From positions 1-49,364 of IMG/VR virus record IMGVR_UViG_3300036717_000070: a stretch of 49,364 bases of DNA. The stretch is one strand, 5' to 3'. Positions within the stretch are counted from its first letter, which is position 1, and each line of letters opens with the position of its first letter. Below the pieces are notes generated by a model, which was not told where the DNA came from, searched no databases, and saw only the letters and a program-made list of their open reading frames with translations. Shown here piece after piece: positions 38,370 through 45,786 of this stretch. A program made the position numbers and the translations under genes. Source of the stretch: a virus.

Positions 38370-39506
38370 TCAGGTAATGACTTGGACGGGAGGAGGAATG
38401 ATTACGGTGACGGGCGTGGTTGCCGCTCCGGCGCTGGCGAGTTCGGCGCCCTTAGTGCCCGTCGTGTAGGTCGCCGTGTCGGACCAGACCGATGATGCGA
38501 AGTTGGCGAGTTCGTCGAAATTGACCGCCGCTGTAGCGCCGGCGGTTTTCCCGGCGACTTGAATGACGTTGGCTGGCACGGGAGTCGCCTGATTACTGAG
38601 GCTGGCGACGGAGCCGGCCAGGCTGATCGAATAGGTTCCGGGGTTGATCCCGGTCACTTGCGCCGGCGCCGCGTTAAAGGCGCCGCTGAGGTTCGGCAAA
38701 TATACCGCCAGCCCCGCGAACCAGTGCTCGCCTGGCGTCGGAGAGTTTAAGCCGATGCTCAAGGTAATCAGGTATACGCCGCCGCCTTCATCTGTCGCCG
38801 AGAGGACCGTGGCGAAACGGCCGTCGATGCACATGATCGCGCCGACCGGCGGCGGTTCCCAGCCCGGAGAACTTGATCCATCGGCGTAGGAAATCTCAAA
38901 TACATAATTAGACGTGACCGTGCCAACATACCCATCGGCGAACACGTTCAGCGCGAATTGTGGCGCCGAGCCGCTGACATCCGCGCCCAGCGGAACGAGC
39001 AGGGCCGGAGTCGTCAGGCCGTAAATCGACGCGCACGCGTAGGACAGCGTCTGCCAGGGTTGACCGATTGATCCATCGTTGTCCGAGGAGTCCGCGCCAG
39101 CAGGACCGTAATAGTAGACTCGCTGGGTGATCGGATTGACGACCGCCGCGATCGCTCCGGCCGTCGCGAAACCACCATCACTGTTGACTTGGCCCGCCGG
39201 CATCAGGGCCGCAACGCCGACGCCGCAGACGGCGATCGTATAGAGGTAGGCCCGGTCGACCGCCGACGGCGCGGAGCAGATAAAGACAAACTTGTATACG
39301 CCCGCGCCGTTGGCCGTCGTCACGTCGCCGCTCAGCACGAACTGATACATCCCGTCGCCGATCTCCGTGACCGCCTGGCCGCTGAGGATTTGCGTCGTTC
39401 CGACGTACACGTCGACCGTGATCGACGAGGCCAGACCCGTGGCGCCCGCGCCGGCCAGCGTGAACGCGGCGACAACTTCGGCTGATTGTCCGGGCTGGAA
39501 ATCCAT
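38370..39506 (-). CDS. Hypothetical virion surface or baseplate protein
   Basis: A 378-residue beta-rich protein. The N-terminal 95 residues (FQPGQSAEVVAAFTLAGAGA, ITVDVYVGTTQILSG, DGMYQFVLSGDV) look like a baseplate-attachment domain of the BppU kind; the middle has VYYYGPAGADSSDNDGSIGQ PWQTLSYA, a motif often heading beta-helix fibres; the end is Ala/Thr-rich. It is 5 bases from the next gene. Likely part of the host-contact apparatus. Confidence 0.6.
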   Translation of the reverse strand: MDFQPGQSAEVVAAFTLAGAGATGLASSITVDVYVGTTQILSGQAVTEIGDGMYQFVLSGDVTTANGAGVYKFVFICSAPSAVDRAYLYTIAVCGVGVAALMPAGQVNSDGGFATAGAIAAVVNPITQRVYYYGPAGADSSDNDGSIGQPWQTLSYACASIYGLTTPALLVPLGADVSGSAPQFALNVFADGYVGTVTSNYVFEISYADGSSSPGWEPPPVGAIMCIDGRFATVLSATDEGGGVYLITLSIGLNSPTPGEHWFAGLAVYLPNLSGAFNAAPAQVTGINPGTYSISLAGSVASLSNQATPVPANVIQVAGKTAGATAAVNFDELANFASSVWSDTATYTTGTKGAELASAGAATTPVTVIIPPPVQVIT

Positions 39507-39510
39507 GGCG

Positions 39511-39768
39511 TTATATTCCGAGGGCGGCGATCTGCGTAGCCAGGGCGGCAGCCTGCAGCGTCAACTGGGCCTTCTGCGCCGTGGCCGCGGCGATCTGCGT
39601 TTGCACGGCCTTGGCCGCGAACGCCGCGAACTGCTGCGGCGTCACGCCAGCGGCGGAAACCTGCTGGGCGACGACGACCGCCAGCGGCACGATCGTCCCG
39701 ACGTTGTCGCCGGTCACGCCGGCGCTAGTGAAGGCGGCAACTAAAAGATCAGCGGTTAAAGCGGTCAT
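39511..39768 (-). CDS. Small alanine-rich helical protein
   Basis: An 85-residue product, MTALTADLLVAAFTSAGVTG, with Gln/Ala-rich helix (FAAKAVQTQIAAATAQKAQL) to the end. It could form a coiled-coil or fibre stalk. GGAGACTG precedes the chosen ATG at 39768. It lies between two virion-surface genes. Function unknown. Confidence 0.6.
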   Translation of the reverse strand: MTALTADLLVAAFTSAGVTGDNVGTIVPLAVVVAQQVSAAGVTPQQFAAFAAKAVQTQIAAATAQKAQLTLQAAALATQIAALGI

Positions 39769-39779
39769 AAAACAGTCTC

Positions 39780-40478
39780 CTAGGCAGCGATTCCCGCCGC
39801 CCACAATTGGGCGATCTGAACCAGCGTTAAAATTGAGGAGTGAATAGACACCTGAGCCAGTATTCCGTGTAGCTTGTCCACCGCACCATAGACGGGAGTG
39901 GTGGCGCCAAGGTTAAGGCCGCAAGTGGCGACGCCCGTGTTGGCGGCGGTCACCTCGCCGCAGAGGGCGCCGTCAATGTACGTTTTCGCCGCGTCGGCAG
40001 CAGTCGTATACGCGAGCATGTGCCAGGCACCGTCATTCAACGATCCCGATGCCATATATTTGGCAAAGTAGTTTCCGCCGGGCGTGTAGATTTCGTCTCC
40101 ATTCGGAGATCCGATAAGATACCAGTCAAAGCCGCCCACGGCGGCATCATCGCGATTGCTGGCGACGTGACCCCCGGTAATCGACTCGCCCTTGATCCAC
40201 GCAACCAGCGAAAAATAATTGCCCTGCGGGACAAGGGGTCCTCGCCCATATTGTGTCGATCCGTCGAGCGACACGGCGCCATCGGCGGACGCTCCCGCAA
40301 TGCCGGCCACGATCGGCGGCAATCCCACCAGCGTGGCGTCATAACCGTTGCCGCTGGCGTCGGGCCATGCCGCGACAACCGGCTTGCGCCAGTACGCGAT
40401 GGGCGACAACGACGCCACGATCGACGCGTAGGTTCGCGGCGGGGAAGCGTCAGAGGATGCCAGGCCGGGGAAGTTCAT
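39780..40478 (-). CDS. LamG (concanavalin-like) domain virion protein
   Basis: A 232-residue protein with a LamG/Laminin_G_3 jelly roll: LSPIAYWRKP (the LxPxAYW opening), WPDASGNGYDATLVG, AVSLDGSTQYGRGP, YFSLVAWIKGES, LNDGAWHMLAYT and KTYIDGALCGE are in the usual order. Such domains bind carbohydrate or protein and are common on phage tails and head fibres. It follows the small fibre-motif gene and precedes the Ala-rich protein, within the host-recognition group. Confidence 0.8.
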   Translation of the reverse strand: MNFPGLASSDASPPRTYASIVASLSPIAYWRKPVVAAWPDASGNGYDATLVGLPPIVAGIAGASADGAVSLDGSTQYGRGPLVPQGNYFSLVAWIKGESITGGHVASNRDDAAVGGFDWYLIGSPNGDEIYTPGGNYFAKYMASGSLNDGAWHMLAYTTAADAAKTYIDGALCGEVTAANTGVATCGLNLGATTPVYGAVDKLHGILAQVSIHSSILTLVQIAQLWAAGIAA

Positions 40479-40490
40479 GCCAGAGTACAG

Positions 40491-40637
40491 TCACCGCCGC
40501 CGCCGCCTCGGCGAAGAAACTGTCGCCGGCTCCCATTTACCATCCGAGGAATTCCAGACAATCGCCTGCCCATTCGTCGGCGCGCTAACGCCGGGCGCAA
40601 ATGCCAGTTGGTCGAAATAGGTGATTATCGGAGTCAT
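40491..40637 (-). CDS. Small fibre-motif protein, 48 residues
   Basis: The product MTPIITYFDQLAFAPGVSAP continues with NGQAIVWNSSDGKWEPATVS and a basic end (PRRRRR). The DGQxLVWD...GKWVP type motif is common at junctions in tail fibres. The start overlaps the stop of the beta-helix gene (AAATGA), with GGTGG before it. It may be a detached fibre segment. Confidence 0.6.
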   Translation of the reverse strand: MTPIITYFDQLAFAPGVSAPTNGQAIVWNSSDGKWEPATVSSPRRRRR

Positions 40638-41689
40638 TTCACCACCGTTCCCGTTTCGGTGACGAGCGGGTTGGGTTGCGGCGCCCACAGCCGAGCGTCG
40701 TAAGCGATGCCCGGACGGGCCAACTTGCGGATGTTTCCGGCGAACTTGGCTCGGCTGGAAACCTGGCTGACCGTGACGGAAAGTTGCCGCACGGAGTAGT
40801 CGGCGTGCTGAGGGGTCGCCGGGAATGGCAGACAGTCGGTGAAGAACGTATTGCCCTCAACGTCGGCGTCCACACCGTTTTCGATGGTCAGTTGCGGTCC
40901 GCTGCTCACGACGCCCTTGTCATTGATTGTGGTACGCATCGTCGTGAATTGATTGCCGGTGATAGCCACACGAACGAACTGGCCGGGAGTGCCGCCGCTG
41001 CCCTGTCCGCAGCGGACGTAGGCGTTGTCGCCGGTATAGGTCATACCCTTGAGGACAATTCCATACCCCATCCTGATCTCGACGCAGCCCTTGTCGTCTG
41101 CGCCAGTTTCCACTTCGCAGTTAATGAACTGGACATCCTCCGGCATTGGACAACCGGAGTCCTGGTCGGTTCGCAGCGTTGTTTCCGCGCGGCTCCCGCC
41201 GATGACGCTATTCTGGACGAGGACACTAGAACCGCTGACGTAGATGCTCACCGTTGTGCTGGCGCCGAGTAGGGCATTGCTGATGGCGCTGGCCAGGCAA
41301 CCCGAGTCGAAAATAGCGTTTTGGAAGGTCGCGTCCGACGTGCGATAGTTGACGGCGTTCAGCGCGCCGCCCTTGAGCGTTCGAAAAAGGACGCAGGCGC
41401 TGGCCACGTCAATGCCTGAGAAATCGAGATGGCCGTAAACGTCGAAATTGGTTGAGGGGCCTTTCGGTAGTGAGCAGGCGAGAGTCGGGGCTGAGGCGAT
41501 GGTACGTTTGCCCAAATCGACGACGCCAGGGCCGCTCAGTACCACCGAGACGCCCGGCTTGATAGTGACGTTGCCGCGAAGTTGATAGGCCGCGCCGGGC
41601 AAGAGCATGAAATGGACTCCCGTCACCGCGGCGTTGATCGCCGCTGCAAGATCGTCGGTCGGCTTGACTGTGATGGTTGGCGCGCTCAT
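40634..41689 (-). CDS. Right-handed beta-helix tail fibre or depolymerase-like protein
   Basis: A 351-residue protein from the ATG at 41689, which overlaps the previous stop. The head DDLAAAINAAVTGVHFMLLP and YQLRGNVTIKPGVSVVLSGP is the standard entry to a pectate-lyase-like beta-helix; repeated coils follow (TVSIYVSGSSVLVQNSVIGG, VQFINCEVETGADDKGCVEI, VRVAITGNQFTTMRTTIND). Proteins of this fold are trimeric spikes that may cut surface polysaccharide. No catalytic residues can be named. Confidence 0.7.
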   Translation of the reverse strand: MSAPTITVKPTDDLAAAINAAVTGVHFMLLPGAAYQLRGNVTIKPGVSVVLSGPGVVDLGKRTIASAPTLACSLPKGPSTNFDVYGHLDFSGIDVASACVLFRTLKGGALNAVNYRTSDATFQNAIFDSGCLASAISNALLGASTTVSIYVSGSSVLVQNSVIGGSRAETTLRTDQDSGCPMPEDVQFINCEVETGADDKGCVEIRMGYGIVLKGMTYTGDNAYVRCGQGSGGTPGQFVRVAITGNQFTTMRTTINDKGVVSSGPQLTIENGVDADVEGNTFFTDCLPFPATPQHADYSVRQLSVTVSQVSSRAKFAGNIRKLARPGIAYDARLWAPQPNPLVTETGTVVK

Positions 41690-42039
41690 TGGATTTCTTT
41701 CCGTGGTTCGATCTGGCACGGTTCTTCTTTGCACGGCAGTTTTTCGAGCTTCGATTCGATTTTTCCCAGCGCTGACGAGTGCTGGGCCAGGACGTTGTTT
41801 TGCTGCTCGAACATCCGTGTGTGACCGTCCAAAATCTCCGGCAGGCGCGGGATAAACGGCATTATATCCGCGAGCGCGATGATGCCGCGGCAGATTTTCA
41901 CAATCGCCGCGGAAAGCCTGGGCAGGGCTTTGATCGCGCTGGCCAGCAGGATAATGGCTCCTAAAAAACAGGCCATCCGGGCGCCCCACGTCGTCTCCTC
42001 TGACGACGGAATAGCAGCGATAAAGGGATATGGTTCCAT
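41686..42039 (-). CDS. Membrane-anchored coiled-coil protein, possible holin-type
   Basis: A 117-residue product with one hydrophobic segment (ARMACFLGAIILLASAI, about 20-37), an amphipathic stretch (IVKICRGIIALADIMPFIP) and a coiled coil (RMFEQQNNVLAQHSSALGKIESKLEKL, shown in part). This resembles phage XhlA/hemolysin-type lysis proteins in reverse order. It starts after two terminators and overlaps the fibre gene, so a new promoter or readthrough must supply it. Assignment to lysis is tentative. Confidence 0.5.
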   Translation of the reverse strand: MEPYPFIAAIPSSEETTWGARMACFLGAIILLASAIKALPRLSAAIVKICRGIIALADIMPFIPRLPEILDGHTRMFEQQNNVLAQHSSALGKIESKLEKLPCKEEPCQIEPRKEIQ

Positions 42040-42066
42040 TCGCGGTTGCGGATCAGGGCTGCTGAG

Positions 42067-42104
42067 AATTAAACCGCCTGCGGCAGGATCGGCGCCGCAG
42101 GCGG
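42067..42104 (-). terminator. Intrinsic terminator, second of a pair
   Basis: Perfect 11-pair arms CCGCCTGCGGC (42074-42084) and GCCGCAGGCGG (42094-42104), followed on the minus strand by TTTAATT. It lies before the gene starting at 42039. Confidence 0.65.
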
Positions 42105-42122
42105 GAGCGAAACGAGAGTTTT

Positions 42123-42157
42123 AAAAACCTGCCGGCCACCACATTGGCGCCGGCAGG
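42123..42157 (-). terminator. Intrinsic terminator after the lipoprotein gene
   Basis: Perfect 9-pair arms CCTGCCGGC (42128-42136) and GCCGGCAGG (42149-42157), then TTTTT (42123-42127) on the minus strand. It ends transcripts of the 42189-42839 gene. Confidence 0.8.
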
Positions 42158-42188
42158 GAACTGAGGACACACATTGCGCCGTTGCGAG

Positions 42189-42839
42189 CTATTTCGTTTG
42201 GGCCGTGCCCGTCGTCGGCGGGACGGTGTTGACCGTGACGCTGACCGACGGACCTGGCGCCGACGTGCCGCTCTGGAAAAACTTCAGCAGCCAGGCGAAG
42301 GGGTTGGCGAACGGCAGAAGGTGGAAGATAGTCGTTGCCCACGTCAGCCCCGAGGCGCCGGCGAATAGCCCGAGGAGGATGGCCACCGTTCCGACCGCCA
42401 GCCAGGCGCCGACGATGATGGCGATGACCCACTTGGCGGCCAGTTTGGTGCGGTCGCCAACCCACTGAGCGTGCTCTTTCGCCAGTTGGGCGGTTTGGGC
42501 AGCCACCGTGAGGTTCAGTGCCGCAATTTTGTCGCCAGCGGCCTTGGCGGCGGTCCCGGCGGCGGTCAACTCGGCTGCATAGTCGGCGTTGAGTTTCGAC
42601 AGCTTGGCTTGCAGGTCGGTCAGCGCCTGCTGGGCCAGCGCCAGCGCCGCCTTGCCCTGGGCATCGGCGTGTGGGACCGCCGCGGCAATGTCGGCCGCCG
42701 CGGACTGCCCGAACGCGCCCGCGCCGCCGGAATCGAACGCCGGTGCGATAATCGAGCCGCTGCCGGCCACTTCGCCGGTGGGCGCAATCTGGCAGCCGGC
42801 AATGAGCGTTGCGGCGAACAGGAAGGCGATGAATTTCAT
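42189..42839 (-). CDS. Lipoprotein with coiled coil and membrane segments
   Basis: A 216-residue product with a lipoprotein signal peptide MKFIAFLFAATLIAGC (lipobox LIAGC), an Ala-rich periplasmic part, a coiled coil (ALALAQQALTDLQAKLSKLN, LTVAAQTAQLAKEHAQW) and two hydrophobic stretches at about 140-160 and 165-185. A lipid-anchored, membrane-contacting protein next to the holin-like gene suggests a spanin-like or other envelope role. The start codon follows a terminator T-run by two bases, and no ribosome site is present. Confidence 0.65.
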   Translation of the reverse strand: MKFIAFLFAATLIAGCQIAPTGEVAGSGSIIAPAFDSGGAGAFGQSAAADIAAAVPHADAQGKAALALAQQALTDLQAKLSKLNADYAAELTAAGTAAKAAGDKIAALNLTVAAQTAQLAKEHAQWVGDRTKLAAKWVIAIIVGAWLAVGTVAILLGLFAGASGLTWATTIFHLLPFANPFAWLLKFFQSGTSAPGPSVSVTVNTVPPTTGTAQTK

Positions 42840-42841
42840 TG

Positions 42842-42882
42842 AAAAAACCGTTGGCCGACAGATGGGGACCGTCGGCCAACGG
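42842..42882 (-). terminator. Strong terminator abutting the lipoprotein start codon
   Basis: Perfect 12-pair arms CCGTTGGCCGAC (42848-42859) and GTCGGCCAACGG (42871-42882), then six T (42842-42847) on the minus strand. It stands after the early genes and directly before the ATG at 42839. Confidence 0.85.
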
Positions 42883-42903
42883 CAGGAGGGGAAAAATGCG
42901 CCG

Positions 42904-43101
42904 TCAACGGACTGCGTTGAACCATTTTGGCCAGTCGCGAGGGTCTGGCGTGTTTCGGTCGGGGCCTGACTGGTAGCCGATCGTGTGCGAGTCGGCCATA
43001 TGCACGCTACTTGGGTTCTGGCAATTCGGGCACAGGTGATGCCCCGGCGGCAGCGGCGCCAGGCACTCAGTGCAACGTGAGTATTGCTGCAATGGCGCCA
43101 T
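42904..43101 (-). CDS. Small zinc-ribbon protein
   Basis: A 65-residue product MAPLQQYSRCTECLAPLPPG then HHLCPNCQNPSSVH, a four-cysteine zinc ribbon, and a polar tail. Its ATG overlaps the stop of the sigma-like regulator gene (TGATG), with GAGGTCGATTTG before it. Such tiny ribbons in phages often modify polymerase or ribosomes, but nothing specific can be said. It is the last gene before the strong terminator. Confidence 0.65.
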   Translation of the reverse strand: MAPLQQYSRCTECLAPLPPGHHLCPNCQNPSSVHMADSHTIGYQSGPDRNTPDPRDWPKWFNAVR

Positions 43102-43328
43102 CAAATCGACCTCAGTAAATCGGGGTGCAGGCTTTGGACCCGGCCCCGACGAAATTGCGACGGCAGCGAGACGCCGGCGTTTGCCATTTTTTTGCGTGCT
43201 CGTGCCAGTCGCTTTTTGATTGCTTGGGGTTTAACGCCGAACTGAGCGGCAAGCTGCGAGTGCGTCTTGCCCTCGTAAAACACCGCAGAAACAGCCTTTA
43301 GCTGCCTCAGTGTCAATACCGCTCCCAT
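43101..43328 (-). CDS. Sigma-region-4-like HTH regulator
   Basis: A 75-residue protein: LTLRQLKAVSAVFYEGKTHS then QLAAQFGVKPQAIKKRLARARKK is a helix-turn-helix in the form of sigma factor region 4, or of late-gene activators of the ArpU/RinA kind. A basic tail follows. As the last regulatory gene before the late (lysis and structural) genes it is a good candidate for the activator or antiterminator of late transcription, which would also explain how the strong terminator after it is passed. Confidence 0.7.
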   Translation of the reverse strand: MGAVLTLRQLKAVSAVFYEGKTHSQLAAQFGVKPQAIKKRLARARKKMANAGVSLPSQFRRGRVQSLHPDLLRSI

Positions 43329-43384
43329 CTACACTAATGCGCCAAGAGGGTACAAAATGCGGTTTACGGACTCAATAATGCACT

Positions 43385-43945
43385 TTAAATTCCCACGTCT
43401 GGATGCTCTTCGCCCCGCCGAATCGCCGACCTGACGCGACCCAGGTCGATGCTGCTGGTGCTGCCGGGCAGCATCGACAGCTGCAAATCGCTCATCCCCG
43501 CGTACTGGCAATCGAGACACACGCCGCGCGCCGACAGGGCGACGGGCGGCGTCAGCGTGCCGCATTGACGGCAGCGGCGCATCAGCGAATCGTCACCGCC
43601 GGGCGGGAACGGCGCCAGAACGTAGGTGCGATTGCCGTCCTGGTCGATGTGCTCCTCGCCGAACCAAAGTCCATCGAACCATGCCGACGACGGCAGCATT
43701 CCGCCGACGTAGCCGCCGCTCGGGGCGTTGGGCAGGCTGATCGGGCGCCCCTGCAATGGCCGGCGCATCTTCCGCAGGTGCTGGCGTTCGTGGAACCACA
43801 GCAGGCGCGCCGGCTCGGGGAATTTGCCGGGGTGCTCCTCGGCGTCTCGGATCAGGGCCGTCAGGTCGGCTTCGCGCACGCCGTGCGGTATGTTTTTCGG
43901 CAGTTTCGGAACTCGCTTTTGCGTTCGCCGTTTGTCCGCCACCAT
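43385..43945 (-). CDS. Hypothetical zinc-finger protein, 186 residues
   Basis: The start at 43945 (MVADKRRTQKRVPKLPKNIP) has AGGAG before it. The protein has a basic head, a central HERQHLRKMRRPLQGRPISL region and a zinc finger CRQCGTLTPPVALSARGVCLDC (in parts: CRQCGT, CLDC). No family recognised. About 150 bases without a gene follow upstream (43946-44098) with nothing noted in them. Confidence 0.6.
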   Translation of the reverse strand: MVADKRRTQKRVPKLPKNIPHGVREADLTALIRDAEEHPGKFPEPARLLWFHERQHLRKMRRPLQGRPISLPNAPSGGYVGGMLPSSAWFDGLWFGEEHIDQDGNRTYVLAPFPPGGDDSLMRRCRQCGTLTPPVALSARGVCLDCQYAGMSDLQLSMLPGSTSSIDLGRVRSAIRRGEEHPDVGI

Positions 43946-44098
43946 AGCCTTGCTCCTGACGCGAATGTGCCCCGAGTATACCACCAGCCCGTCAATCCCG
44001 CGCAACCCGTTTCCGGATTACGCGGGTACCTTGAGTTGCCGCGACTTGCCGTGCCGGGACCAGCCCATCCCCGCCGCGCCTGGCGCAGCCATTTCGCT

Positions 44099-44554
44099 TC
44101 AGAAATATTTCGGGTTCAGTCCGCAGATCAAACCTTGCCCGCCGTCGAAAATGAACGGCAGCGGCACGAAATCGCCTCGCTCGTTTTTCGCCGGAACGTC
44201 AATGTATTTAACGTCCGGCAGCGTATCGATCAACGAGTGATACTTGGCAGCGATCCAGTGCTCTCCCACCATCAGCACGTCGGATGGCCAAGGGAGACAC
44301 GAAGGGTTATCGGCACCTAACGCTGGATCGAAGTATCGATCAAACACCGATTCCGGCCTAAACTTCGGACCTTCGAAAGCGCTAATGATAACGGGAGGCA
44401 ACGTGTCCGGTTCTGTTGTCGGAGTCCTAACGATGATCTTCCCGTCTGTTCCGTACTGCCATCCGCCGACGACAAACGGCCTGACGATCCTCGCATCGAG
44501 GTACTCTGCATCGTTCGGATTTAAGCAAAATTGCTGGATGTTAATCATTGGCAT
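44099..44554 (-). CDS. Hypothetical protein, 151 residues
   Basis: The product MPMINIQQFCLNPNDAEYLD has well-formed alternating strands (DGKIIVRTPTTEPDTLPPVI, DVLMVGEHWIAAKYHSLI, GQGLICGLNPKYF), so a compact globular fold. AAAGGACG precedes the ATG at 44554, which lies inside the end of the previous gene. I do not recognise it; it belongs to the early region. Confidence 0.65.
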   Translation of the reverse strand: MPMINIQQFCLNPNDAEYLDARIVRPFVVGGWQYGTDGKIIVRTPTTEPDTLPPVIISAFEGPKFRPESVFDRYFDPALGADNPSCLPWPSDVLMVGEHWIAAKYHSLIDTLPDVKYIDVPAKNERGDFVPLPFIFDGGQGLICGLNPKYF

Positions 44555-45038
44555 AATCGTCCTTTCGTGCCGACCTCGCCCTCTCCCTATCGATTCGCAT
44601 ATAGAGCGTTCCCGGCCTGATTCCCATTGCTAATGCCGCCTGGTTGATGCTCGGATATCCCAACGTCGGGATGGCTGTCGTCCGTAGTTTCCTGTTCGGT
44701 CGTTTTTTGTCCCGGTTGCGTTTTTCACCACGCCGACCGAATGCCCGCTTGCGTTCGAGAATTTGCTGCGCCGTCAGGTTCTCGGCGATGATCCGCCGAA
44801 CTTCCGTCATCGTCACGTTGTAGCGGCGGTGTATCGTCTTTTTGCTATCCAGCCGCAGGAAATCCGCTGTCACGGCTGAGATGAGTTCATGGCTGCGCTT
44901 TTCTTCCGCCCACCGGCGCCGCCGAGCATCGCGCTTTCCTGATTTTAAATCGAACGCGACCCGCGCCATCTCTCGCAGTCTCGCTCGGGCCAGGCGGTCA
45001 AGTGTGATCGTCGGCACGCCATCGTCGTAAAGACACAT
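44541..45038 (-). CDS. Hypothetical HTH protein, 165 residues
   Basis: A very basic protein with helical segments RARLREMARVAFDLKSGKRD and a likely HTH near the C-terminus (YPSINQAALAMGIRPGTLYM). AAAGGA stands before the ATG at 45038. Basic linkers (GEKRNRDKKRPNRK) fit nucleic-acid binding. It could regulate early genes. Its end overlaps the next gene by 14 bases. Confidence 0.65.
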   Translation of the reverse strand: MCLYDDGVPTITLDRLARARLREMARVAFDLKSGKRDARRRRWAEEKRSHELISAVTADFLRLDSKKTIHRRYNVTMTEVRRIIAENLTAQQILERKRAFGRRGEKRNRDKKRPNRKLRTTAIPTLGYPSINQAALAMGIRPGTLYMRIDRERARSARKDDYAND

Positions 45039-45151
45039 GATCTATCCTTTGCTTTTGGGCATTGCTGGTGCGGCCAGAGAATCTCCGCGAGATCGTAGGT
45101 TGTCATCCGGCCTCGCTTTAGTGCCTCGCGAATGCGATCGTCCAACCTCAT
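44945..45151 (-). CDS. Possible small DNA-binding protein
   Basis: A 67-residue frame from the ATG at 45151, MRLDDRIREALKRGRMTTYD then LAEILWP, resembles the first helices of a small HTH domain. From about residue 38 it overlaps the well-supported next gene in another frame and becomes Arg/Cys/Trp-rich, so the C-terminus may be chance or the result of a frameshift. The start overlaps the stop of the gene before it (45148). Confidence 0.4.
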   Translation of the reverse strand: MRLDDRIREALKRGRMTTYDLAEILWPHQQCPKAKDRSCVFTTMACRRSHLTAWPERDCERWRGSRSI

Positions 45152-45573
45152 GTCCGCCTCCGCTTGCACAGGTGGCCATGTTCCATGAATTCTCCACAGA
45201 AGGGGCAGTCGGAAAGATCAACTCGCTGCCAGCTTGACTCGCCTTGCTCCCAATGCGATCGGCTCATGCCGCAGTCGGCGCATAGCTCGATAGAACCCTT
45301 GATGTCCGGATCCATCGGATCGTCGATGAACGTCGTCTTGGTGTGGTCGCACACATCTTCGCGCTCGGCCCTGGCCGCGACGTCTTCGCCCGTCGATAGG
45401 TCCAACGATTCCATTCGCAGTCCGTCCGGAAGCGCGCGAGGGTGCGTGAATCTAACGCCGGTCACAAGCACGCCAGCGGATTCACTTTCTTCGATCAACA
45501 CAGAGCCGGAGAACCATCCGGTCTTGCCGTTGGATAGGGTGAGTTCGACTTGCTGAAGACGTTGGTCGATCAT
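45148..45573 (-). CDS. Hypothetical protein with C-terminal zinc motifs
   Basis: A 141-residue product beginning MIDQRLQQVELTLSNGKTGW. The first half has strands (SGSVLIEESESAGVLVTGVR); the second has cysteine pairs ELCADCGMSRSH and LSDCPFCGEFMEHGHLC that could bind two zinc ions. Its start overlaps the stop of the preceding gene (AAATGA). Early region, function unknown. Confidence 0.6.
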   Translation of the reverse strand: MIDQRLQQVELTLSNGKTGWFSGSVLIEESESAGVLVTGVRFTHPRALPDGLRMESLDLSTGEDVAARAEREDVCDHTKTTFIDDPMDPDIKGSIELCADCGMSRSHWEQGESSWQRVDLSDCPFCGEFMEHGHLCKRRRT

Positions 45574-45785
45574 TTTCCAACCCCGTGATACTTCTTCGTG
45601 ATGTCGGCAGCGCGCTGCCATTGGAGGTCATCGCCGCCGGCGCAGCCCGCTCTGGCGAATGACGTCCGCGCCGTCGCTCCGCATCGCCCATCAACCCACG
45701 AATTCCAGCGGTCGTATTTTCCGGGAATGCTCGGCGTTGCGCTGATGATGGAGCCTCGGTAGTTTTCGGTTATAGACCTGTCCAC
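45570..45785 (-). CDS. Hypothetical protein, 71 residues, GTG start
   Basis: The GTG at 45785 is preceded by AAAGGAGGAATAAA, an excellent ribosome site lying in the last codons of the primase gene. The product VDRSITENYRGSIISATPSI (Val read as Met) has CGATARTSFARAGCAGGDDL and no known motif. The strong site and coupling make it a real gene in spite of its size. Confidence 0.6.
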   Translation of the reverse strand: MDRSITENYRGSIISATPSIPGKYDRWNSWVDGRCGATARTSFARAGCAGGDDLQWQRAADITKKYHGVGK

Positions 45786-45786
45786 T

